Below the pieces are notes generated by a model. The model ran no database searches and had not been told where the DNA came from. It worked only from the letters and a program-made list of their open reading frames with translations. From Bacillota bacterium (lineage in GTDB: Bacteria > Bacillota > Clostridia > Peptostreptococcales > Anaerovoracaceae): DNA of 48,232 nucleotides. Both the position numbers and the translations under genes were made by a program. Below are positions 24,275-29,891 of this stretch, piece by piece. Positions within the stretch are counted from its first letter, which is position 1, and every line of letters begins with the position of its first letter. The stretch spans positions 1 to 48,232 of the forward strand of contig JAFRXM010000018.1 in assembly GCA_017443515.1 (NCBI GenBank), given 5' to 3'.

Positions 24275-24763
24275 ATGGGAAAGAAGTCAACTAAGGAAAA
24301 CAAGAACGTCTATCAGCTCAGCCGCGAGGCTTTAGAGCTGACCCGCGACGCGGCAAGCGAGGTCCTGGAATTCATAAGTCCGGAGCGCATAGAAAAGATC
24401 GAGAGCGGCAAGACTATCCCGCATCCGGACGAGGTGCTCGCCATGGAAGAGGGCTACAAGAATCCTGAGCTGTGCAACTACTACTGTACGCACGAGTGCC
24501 CGATAGGCATGCAGTACGTGCCGGAGGCAAAGCTAAAGGATTTCTCGCAGGTCACAATAGATATTATCGCTGCGGTGAATTCGCTCGTGGAGGAAAAGGA
24601 CAGGCTCATCGGTATAGCTGTAGACGGCCGCGTCAACGACTTTGAACGCAAGGATTTCGATGCAATACTCAAAAAGCTGGACAACGCGGAGCGTTCCATC
24701 CAGGGCATGAAGATCTGGATCAAGCACGCCGCCGCATCCGGAAAGCTCGACGAGGCAAAATAG
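24275..24763 (+). CDS. Small helix-turn-helix-like protein with a Cys-rich segment
   Basis: A 162-residue soluble protein. Residues about 12-60 resemble a Cro/CI HTH (YQLSREALELTRDAASEVLE, then ISPERIEKIESGKTIPHPDE, like the LSxxxLxxIExGxxxPxxx pattern). It continues with the segment ELCNYYCTHECPIG, in which three Cys and one His could bind a metal. The C-terminal half is helical (VTIDIIAAVNSLVEEKDRLI and later) and may dimerise. Similar proteins occur in Firmicutes without a known role. It has its own promoter and lies 39 nt upstream of the AI-2E-type gene, so the two are probably co-transcribed. Regulator is a fair guess; targets are not visible. Confidence 0.7.
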   Translation: MGKKSTKENKNVYQLSREALELTRDAASEVLEFISPERIEKIESGKTIPHPDEVLAMEEGYKNPELCNYYCTHECPIGMQYVPEAKLKDFSQVTIDIIAAVNSLVEEKDRLIGIAVDGRVNDFERKDFDAILKKLDNAERSIQGMKIWIKHAAASGKLDEAK

Positions 24764-24802
24764 ATCAAAAGGGTCTTAAAGGGAAAACAAGGGGTCATTC
24801 TG

Positions 24803-25966
24803 ATGAAAAAAACTTGGAAGGAAATGAAGGAGAAATGGGGCTCGCTGGTGCTTGGCGCCTGCGTTGTCATCGCATTTTTCCTTATAGTGTCCAATATAGG
24901 TATCGTGTGGAACTCTCTGCACGCTATCATAAGGGCTATAACGCCCATACTGGTGGGCTGCGGGGTAGCCTACATACTCAATCCGTTTGCCAAATTCTAC
25001 GACAGGACCATCTTCGGCCGCATGAAGAACCGCAAGGCATCGTGGATACTGTCGGTCATCCTTTCTATCATCATCCTGCTCGTCCTGATAGCTCTGGTGC
25101 TTTACACCCTCATTCCGGAAATGATAGGGAGCATCACCAACTTCGCAAATAACATAGAAAGCTACCTGGCGTCCTTAAACCGCCTGATAGACAGCATCAA
25201 CCTGCCTAACTCCGACCTCATCGATTCCATCAAGGAACTGATAAGCAACGAAGGCAACCTGATATCCAGGGGAATGCAGTTCCTGGTAAACAACATCCCG
25301 GCGATAATCCAGCGCTCCACGAGTTTTACCAGAGACACCGTTAACGTGCTCATCGGCTTCATCCTTGCAATATACTTCCTGTCCGGAAAGAAGAAGCTAA
25401 AGAGCTGGATCAAGCAGGGCCTGTGGCTGGTCACAAAAGAGAAGCACTACGAAAACGTAGTAAATGTCGGAAGGCGCTTTAATTCGATATTCGCCAAGTA
25501 CATAACCTGCGAACTGATAGACGCTATCATAGTTGGTGTCATCAACTATATTTTCATGCTTATCCTGGACATGCCGTATTCAATAATGGTATCCGTCGTG
25601 GTAGGCGTTGCCAACCTGGTGCCCACGTTCGGCCCCATCGTAGGTGCAGTAATAGGAGGTCTGGTGCTGCTGCTGGCAAATCCCATCAATGCGTTGTGGT
25701 TCATCATCTTTACTATAGTGCTCCAGACCATAGACGGATACTGGATAAAGCCCAGGCTCTTCGGCGACGTTCTGAATGTGTCCGGCGTTCTGATCCTTAT
25801 CTCGATCATAGTGTTCGGCCGCATATTCGGCGTGATAGGCATCTTCCTGTCTATACCTCTGGCCGCGATAATCGTCTACATCATCCAGGAGTTCGTAGTG
25901 CCCAGCGTGGAAAGGAAGAAGGCGGTGCGAAGTGAGACGGCGGAAAAGCCAGAAGCCGCGGAATAA
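24803..25966 (+). CDS. AI-2E family membrane transporter/permease
   Basis: A 387-residue membrane protein of the AI-2E/PerM family (typical length 340-390). Hydrophobic segments are at about 13-35, 40-60, 75-100, 180-195 and a block of four to five after 240. The family hallmarks are in the last third: MPYSIMVSVVVGVANLVPTF followed by GPIVGAVIGGLV, and a later DGYWIKPRLFGDVLNVSGVLIL. Members have been linked to AI-2 export and to Na+(Li+)/H+ antiport, but most have no tested substrate, so no substrate is assigned. AGGGG precedes ATG 24803. A bidirectional terminator follows. Confidence 0.9.
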   Translation: MKKTWKEMKEKWGSLVLGACVVIAFFLIVSNIGIVWNSLHAIIRAITPILVGCGVAYILNPFAKFYDRTIFGRMKNRKASWILSVILSIIILLVLIALVLYTLIPEMIGSITNFANNIESYLASLNRLIDSINLPNSDLIDSIKELISNEGNLISRGMQFLVNNIPAIIQRSTSFTRDTVNVLIGFILAIYFLSGKKKLKSWIKQGLWLVTKEKHYENVVNVGRRFNSIFAKYITCELIDAIIVGVINYIFMLILDMPYSIMVSVVVGVANLVPTFGPIVGAVIGGLVLLLANPINALWFIIFTIVLQTIDGYWIKPRLFGDVLNVSGVLILISIIVFGRIFGVIGIFLSIPLAAIIVYIIQEFVVPSVERKKAVRSETAEKPEAAE

Positions 25967-25999
25967 AACATCCGGGGCAGCCTCAGGATCGGAGAATAA

Positions 26000-26057
26000 A
26001 AAAGAGAGCATTCAAGTGTTTTCTGCTTAAGCATTATGAATACTCTCTTTTGTTTTA
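26000..26057. terminator. Bidirectional terminator between the AI-2E-type gene and dapB
   Basis: AAAAGAGAG (26000-26008) pairs with CTCTCTTTT (26043-26051) and ATTCA with TGAAT inside it; T-rich tail on the plus strand and A-rich tail on the minus strand. It lies between convergent genes. Confidence 0.88.
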
Positions 26058-26074
26058 GTTTTTAGGACTGTTTC

Positions 26075-26812
26075 CTACGCCGAGACCAGGCTGCTCATGT
26101 CGTAGAACCCGGGGGCCTGCTTTATCAGGAACTCGGCGGCCGATACTGCGCCTTCTGCGAACAGGCTGCGGCTCTCGGCGCGGTGCTCGAGCTTGATGCG
26201 CTGGGATTTCGTGGCTATGTAGATCTCGTGAGTTCCTACTTCGTTGCCCAGGCGTACGGCCGAGATGCCTATATCCTGCGGCTGGCGCTTGCCGCTTCCG
26301 CTGCGGCCGAGGACGAACTCGGCGTCCGGGCGGACTTCCTTTATGGCGTTCCCCAGCATCAGCGCGGTGCCGCTGGGGGCGTCCAGTTTGCGGTTGTGGT
26401 GGTATTCCACGATCTCTATGTCCGCGTCCGGGAAGAACGCTGCGGCAGTCTTTGCCAGTTTTGTGAGCACGGCAACGCCCAGCGACATGTTTGCGGACAT
26501 GAATACCGGAACGGTCTTTGCGCACTCGCGCACCATGGCGGACTCTTCTTCGGTGTAGCCGGTAGTGGCTATCACGACCGGGATCCTGCGCTCCGCCGCG
26601 TAGGAGGTGAGAGCCTTTGCCGCCGCGTGGTTGGAAAAGTCTATTATGCAGTCCGCTTCGCCGGTAAATTCAGGCAGGCTGCGGTACTGGTTTCCGCTGC
26701 TCTGCGGGTAGTCGGGGCTAACGAACGCCACTATCTCGTGCTTGCCGCCGGAAACTATCTCAGCCACGGCTTTTCCCATGGCGCCGGTGCTTCCGTGAAG
26801 GATGATCTTCAT
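26075..26812 (-). CDS. dapB: 4-hydroxy-tetrahydrodipicolinate reductase
   Basis: A 245-residue enzyme that reduces the DapA product with NAD(P)H in lysine and diaminopimelate synthesis. The N-terminal nucleotide-binding motif is LHGSTGAMGKAV (GxxGxMG). VIATTGYTEE and SANMSLGVAVL mark the cofactor/substrate edge. The active-site segment is EIVEYHHNRKLDAPSGTALML, with the catalytic His pair and Lys (E-x-H-H-x-x-K-x-D-x-P-S-G-T-A). AAGGAGA precedes the ATG. It lies 45 nt downstream of dapA in the same transcript and so is also under the lysine riboswitch. Length is slightly short for E. coli DapB but normal for Firmicutes. Confidence 0.97.
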   Translation of the reverse strand: MKIILHGSTGAMGKAVAEIVSGGKHEIVAFVSPDYPQSSGNQYRSLPEFTGEADCIIDFSNHAAAKALTSYAAERRIPVVIATTGYTEEESAMVRECAKTVPVFMSANMSLGVAVLTKLAKTAAAFFPDADIEIVEYHHNRKLDAPSGTALMLGNAIKEVRPDAEFVLGRSGSGKRQPQDIGISAVRLGNEVGTHEIYIATKSQRIKLEHRAESRSLFAEGAVSAAEFLIKQAPGFYDMSSLVSA

Positions 26813-26857
26813 TGTGTTCTCCTTAATGACTGTTGATCCGGATGACCCGTCTGTTTT

Positions 26858-27745
26858 CTACACGTTGATGCCCTGTTCGCGCATCTGCTGCAGCATTACC
26901 GCCTCCTTGTCCTTGGACATGGGTACCAGCGGCAGCCTCAGGTAGTTCTCGCCGAAGCCCATTGCGGCAACAGCTGCCCTTACCGGGATGGGGTTTGTCT
27001 CGCAGAAGAGGCTGCGGATGAGCGGAGTGAGCTCCAGCTGGATCTTTGCGCTGCGGGCTACGTCGCCGTCGAAGAAGCTCTGGCAGAGCTCGACGGTCTT
27101 TTTGGGCAGGATGTTGGAGATCACGGAGATGACGCCGTCGCAGCCGACGGAGAGCATCGGGGTTATGATGCCGTCCTCGCCGGACCACATGCAGAGACGG
27201 TCGCCGCAAAGAGCCATGGTCTCTACGATCTTTTCCATGTTGCCGTTGGCTTCCTTGATGCCGACGATGTTCGGGTGGTCGGCAAGAGCCGCGTAGGTGG
27301 AAGGCTCAACGTTCATGCCTGTGCGGCCGGGAACGTTGTAGATGATCTCGGGCAGGGGAGAGCTGTCGGCGATCGCTTTGTACATCGCGACGAGCCCTGC
27401 CTGGGTGGTCTTGTTGTAGTAGGGGCTTACCAGAAGGCCTGCATCGTAGCCCATGTCCGCAGCGACCTTGGTGAGCTCTATAGCGTAAGCTGTGTCGTTG
27501 GAACCGGTGCCTGCTATCATCGCTACGCGGCCGCCCGCAAACTCGATGGACTTTTTGAACACTTCGCGGTGCTCTTCGTCTGAGAGGGTGGCGCACTCGC
27601 CGGTGGTGCCGCAGATGACCAGCGCCTGGACGCCTTCTTCTATCTGCCAGTTGATGAGCTTTTCGAGGTTTTCGTAGTCTACGCCTTTTTCTGTCATGGG
27701 TGTGACCAGTGCTGTTGCGACGCCTCTGAAAATAACTTTCTTCAT
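26858..27745 (-). CDS. dapA: 4-hydroxy-tetrahydrodipicolinate synthase
   Basis: A 295-residue TIM-barrel aldolase that condenses pyruvate and aspartate semialdehyde, the first committed step to lysine and meso-diaminopimelate. It starts FRGVATALVTPMTEKGVDYE. The signature CGTTGEC (about 44-50) holds the catalytic Thr pair, YNVPGRTGMNVEP holds the catalytic Tyr, and GIKEANGNM holds the Schiff-base Lys (about 162). AGGAG lies 6 nt before the ATG. The leader upstream is a lysine riboswitch with a terminator, so transcription should fall when lysine is high. Confidence 0.97.
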   Translation of the reverse strand: MKKVIFRGVATALVTPMTEKGVDYENLEKLINWQIEEGVQALVICGTTGECATLSDEEHREVFKKSIEFAGGRVAMIAGTGSNDTAYAIELTKVAADMGYDAGLLVSPYYNKTTQAGLVAMYKAIADSSPLPEIIYNVPGRTGMNVEPSTYAALADHPNIVGIKEANGNMEKIVETMALCGDRLCMWSGEDGIITPMLSVGCDGVISVISNILPKKTVELCQSFFDGDVARSAKIQLELTPLIRSLFCETNPIPVRAAVAAMGFGENYLRLPLVPMSKDKEAVMLQQMREQGINV

Positions 27746-27832
27746 TTTGTTCTCCTTTCAGTGCCGGTATGCCAGGCTGCTCTTGTTTTGCGAGCATCGT
27801 GGCATTCGGACTTTTTGTGAATGGCCGGAGGT

Positions 27833-27872
27833 AATAAAACAGCCGGACTTAAGGCCGGCCTTACATACTGTT
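27833..27872 (-). terminator. Riboswitch-controlled terminator in the dapA leader
   Basis: On the minus strand GCCGG and CCGGC (27859-27855 and 27846-27842) form a stem with an 8-nt loop, followed by TGTTTTATT; AACA (27872-27869) can add pairs to TGTT. A competing helix UGUUC/GAACA (27903-27899 with 27873-27869) would use the same AACA and the 3' strand of P1, giving a simple on/off switch. Confidence 0.65.
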
Positions 27873-27900
27873 CAAAACAAAACGCGTTTGCGCTCCGTGA

Positions 27901-28108
27901 ACAATTGTAACAGCTCTCCGCCTAAGCGACAGTCAGCCGGGTATTTCCCGTCTGCCCAGATGCGCCTCTGCCTTGCGCACCTTCGGCGGCGATTCCTTTC
28001 CTGCTCTGCGCTCCTTGCGGGGGAGTATACCTGCTCTGTGCTCCTTGCGGGGCTTGCCTGCTGTGCAGAGCGCTACTTTTAATGCGCCGCGCCTCTATTA
28101 ACAATTGT
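27901..28108 (-). ncRNA. Lysine riboswitch (L box)
   Basis: Read on the minus strand. The P1 strands are ACAATTGT at both ends (28108-28101 and 27908-27901). Next to P1 stands AGAGGCGC (28096-28089), matching the conserved AGAGGYGC. AGTA follows at 28077-28074, then the P2 arm, the GGAAAGGAATCGCCGCCGAAGG core, and a P5/P1 end GGCGGAGAGCTGT. Spacing and order match the known lysine aptamer, and the downstream genes are dapA and dapB. The P2 arm is unusual: a 23-bp segment is present twice (28000-28022 and 28030-28052, one mismatch). Lysine binding should stabilise P1 and allow the terminator to form. Confidence 0.88.
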
Positions 28109-28137
28109 GTCCGCAGATATCTCTGTGGATTTTGTAT

Positions 28138-28166
28138 ATTCTATACTATATCCGCCCGTTGGTCAA
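28138..28166 (-). promoter_or_regulatory. Promoter of the dapA-dapB transcript
   Basis: On the minus strand TTGACC (28161-28166), a 17-nt spacer and TAGAAT (28138-28143). It stands about 30-40 nt upstream of the P1 helix of the riboswitch. Confidence 0.8.
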
Positions 28167-28208
28167 GTGTTATATTTTAATTAATTGCAGAATTAAAGCA
28201 AAAGGCTA

Positions 28209-29072
28209 TTACAGCCAGTAGATGTCGCGTATGATAGCCTCGGCAAGCTCGGTGTTCAGACTTCCGGACACGCTGTCGTAAGTATAGATAAGGTTGACCC
28301 CGGGGTAGATGTCTGCCACCGCGTACAGTCCGGGCTTCCAGTCGTTGCGGGCTCGATATTCGTCGGTCAGAAGGCCGCAGTGCTCGTGGAATATCAGAGC
28401 CCCGTCCCTGCGCACACCGATAAAATCCGGTGAGATCAGCTGATCGCCGATGCTGAGCACTTCGTCATAGTGGAAGGGGATCAGCAGGGAATCGTAGATC
28501 TCGAACAGCAGCGCCTCGGATTTGGACCGGCAGAAGACGCCGCGCCTTGTTGGATGCACTTTGTATTCCAGGTGGTCCGTGTTTTCGCAGTAGGGCATGG
28601 ACGCCCACTCGTAGGGGTCCATGCTGCCGATGTTCAGACGGACCTCACGCGGGAACTCGTTTTGCGAAGGGTTGGGATATGTGAAGCCGCTGTCCGCCAG
28701 CCCCGGGTTGAGGATCCTGAGCGGATCCAGTTTTTCGAAGTGCTTTGGAAGATCTGGCAGCATCTGCATAAGATCCAGCGACTGCATCTGGCTGACAGCC
28801 TGCGAAAGAAGCACCTCGTTGCCTTTGAGCCTTCTGAGGAGCTCCCTTTGGAAGGCCCTGTTGGCAAGAGTATAGATCCTGGCTGTGTCTCCGTTGATCT
28901 GCCGTTGCTTTCTCCGGCCGTTCTGGTAGGAAACTGAGAAAAAACGCACACGGCCACCGGTCACGGATATCATAAGAGAGTCTTTTCTGGCCTTGTTGAC
29001 TGTTTTGGTCACAGTTTTGACATCCGAACGCATAAGTGTGACCATATGGTTTAGTTCCTGCAAATAATCCAT
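28209..29072 (-). CDS. Unknown protein with PD-(D/E)XK nuclease-like C-terminal region
   Basis: A 287-residue soluble protein I cannot name. Residues 1-120 are charged and helical (LNHMVTLMRSDVKTVTKTVN). The last 110 residues show the order RSKSEALLFEIYDSL, then FHYDEVLSI, then ISPDFIGVRR, then LIFHEHCGLLTDEYR. This is the E...D-x8-ExH layout of PD-(D/E)XK-fold nuclease-like proteins found as hypothetical genes in Firmicutes; the usual Lys is replaced by His in E-x-H. It ends with EAIIRDIYWL. The gene stands alone with its own strong promoter, between the dapA leader and the copper operon. No neighbour points to a role; nuclease activity is an inference from motif order only. Confidence 0.6.
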   Translation of the reverse strand: MDYLQELNHMVTLMRSDVKTVTKTVNKARKDSLMISVTGGRVRFFSVSYQNGRRKQRQINGDTARIYTLANRAFQRELLRRLKGNEVLLSQAVSQMQSLDLMQMLPDLPKHFEKLDPLRILNPGLADSGFTYPNPSQNEFPREVRLNIGSMDPYEWASMPYCENTDHLEYKVHPTRRGVFCRSKSEALLFEIYDSLLIPFHYDEVLSIGDQLISPDFIGVRRDGALIFHEHCGLLTDEYRARNDWKPGLYAVADIYPGVNLIYTYDSVSGSLNTELAEAIIRDIYWL

Positions 29073-29108
29073 GGGTATATGTCTTTCTAAGTGGTAATAT
29101 TTGTAATT

Positions 29109-29137
29109 AATATACGATAAATGTTAAATATTGTCAA
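29109..29137 (-). promoter_or_regulatory. Promoter of the PD-(D/E)XK-like gene
   Basis: On the minus strand TTGACA (29132-29137), a 17-nt spacer and TATATT (29109-29114), giving a short leader of about 30 nt before the ATG at 29072. Confidence 0.82.
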
Positions 29138-29218
29138 GTAAAATGTGGTAATAATTCTAACAAATAGGATTTGTCCGGGGCTGTTGTTAGTATAGAGAGT
29201 GCTTATAAGGAATCACTG

Positions 29219-29260
29219 GTCACAATTGAGCCAGAAATGGGCTAAAATGTGACATTTTTT
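29219..29260 (+). terminator. Orphan terminator-like hairpin
   Basis: GTCACA pairs with TGTGAC (29248-29253), with an inner AGCC/GGCT pair, followed by TTTTTT (29255-29260). No gene that would need it ends nearby on the plus strand; the gap 29138-29218 holds no ORF I can support. Confidence 0.45.
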
Positions 29261-29280
29261 GTCGACATGACGATTTATTG

Positions 29281-29309
29281 TTGACAAATACCCCAGCGGG
29301 GTATATTAT
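29281..29309 (+). promoter_or_regulatory. Promoter of the csoR-copA operon
   Basis: TTGACA (29281-29286), a 17-nt spacer and TATTAT (29304-29309). The spacer is almost wholly filled by a CsoR-type palindrome. Confidence 0.85.
29288..29304. promoter_or_regulatory. CsoR operator 1
   Basis: ATACCCC-AGC-GGGGTAT, a perfect palindrome of the G/C-tract type bound by copper-sensing CsoR. Placed between -35 and -10, so binding would block RNA polymerase. Confidence 0.82.
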
Positions 29310-29324
29310 AAGAGCAGAAACAGA

Positions 29325-29339
29325 TACCCTCTGGGGGTA
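29325..29339. promoter_or_regulatory. CsoR operator 2
   Basis: TACCCT-CTG-GGGGTA, the same 6-3-6 layout as operator 1 with one imperfect pair; it lies about 10 nt downstream of the expected transcription start. Confidence 0.7.
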
Positions 29340-29451
29340 AAATAGTTAAAATAAAACCGTTTAATTACAAACAACCCCGCAATATGATCTGCAGGCAGAA
29401 ATGTGATCGGGGAAATGATGGATCTTATGACTATGCAATTGGAGGTCGCAA

Positions 29452-29820
29452 ATGGCTGAGTTAAAATATGATGCGGTGATGACCGAAAATACAAAGTGCT
29501 GCTGCGGATGCGCCGATGGGTCCGGCGAGGATCTTCAGACCGGACGCACAAAGCACCGTGGTGAAAAAGAATACAAAGATCTGATGAACCGCCTCAAGAG
29601 GATAGAGGGGCAGGTGCGCGGGCTTCAGAAGATGCTGGAGCAGAACGCGTATTGCCCGGACATTCTGGTGCAGGTGTCCGCGGTCAATTCGGCGCTCAAC
29701 AGCTTCAGTAAGACGCTTCTGGCGTCGCATATGAAGAGCTGCGTGGTGGACGATATCCGTGAAGGCCGCGAGGAAACTATAGACGAGCTCGTGGCGACAC
29801 TGCAGAAAGTGATGAAGTGA
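29452..29820 (+). CDS. csoR: Copper-sensing transcriptional repressor CsoR
   Basis: A 122-residue all-helical repressor of the CsoR/RcnR (DUF156) family. The core begins LMNRLKRIEGQVRGLQKMLE. The Cu(I) ligands of the family are all present: Cys68 (AYCPDIL), His93 and Cys97 (SHMKSC). When Cu(I) binds, the protein leaves its operator and the efflux genes are expressed. Odd: an N-terminal extension carries four Cys (CCCGC, residues 16-20) that typical CsoR lacks. GGAGG stands 6 nt before ATG 29452. Operators of the right type lie in the promoter. The TGA stop is the first three bases of a REP-like repeat. Confidence 0.92.
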   Translation: MAELKYDAVMTENTKCCCGCADGSGEDLQTGRTKHRGEKEYKDLMNRLKRIEGQVRGLQKMLEQNAYCPDILVQVSAVNSALNSFSKTLLASHMKSCVVDDIREGREETIDELVATLQKVMK

Positions 29821-29841
29821 CAGGGGGACGGTTCTCTGTCA
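29818..29841. repeat. REP-like short palindromic repeat, copy 2
   Basis: Arms TGACAG/CTGTCA around core GGGGACGGTTCT, identical to copy 1. Its first three bases are the csoR stop codon. With copy 3 it is part of an exact 35-bp tandem duplication (29818-29852 and 29853-29887). Confidence 0.82.
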
Positions 29842-29852
29842 CATGAAGAGAA

Positions 29853-29876
29853 TGACAGGGGGACGGTTCTCTGTCA
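29853..29876. repeat. REP-like short palindromic repeat, copy 3
   Basis: Identical to copy 2 and followed by the same 11 nt (CATGAAGAGAA), which ends just before the copA ATG and supplies its weak GAAGAG ribosome site. Confidence 0.82.
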
Positions 29877-29891
29877 CATGAAGAGAATAAA

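Noticed and set aside
24090-24275. A 61-codon open frame on the plus strand
   Set aside because: It starts inside the structured inverted-repeat element and runs through the promoter of the next gene; no ribosome site.
29888-29891. Possible frameshift between csoR and copA
   Set aside because: Both genes have complete domains and their own start signals; the gap is explained by the two tandem repeat units.
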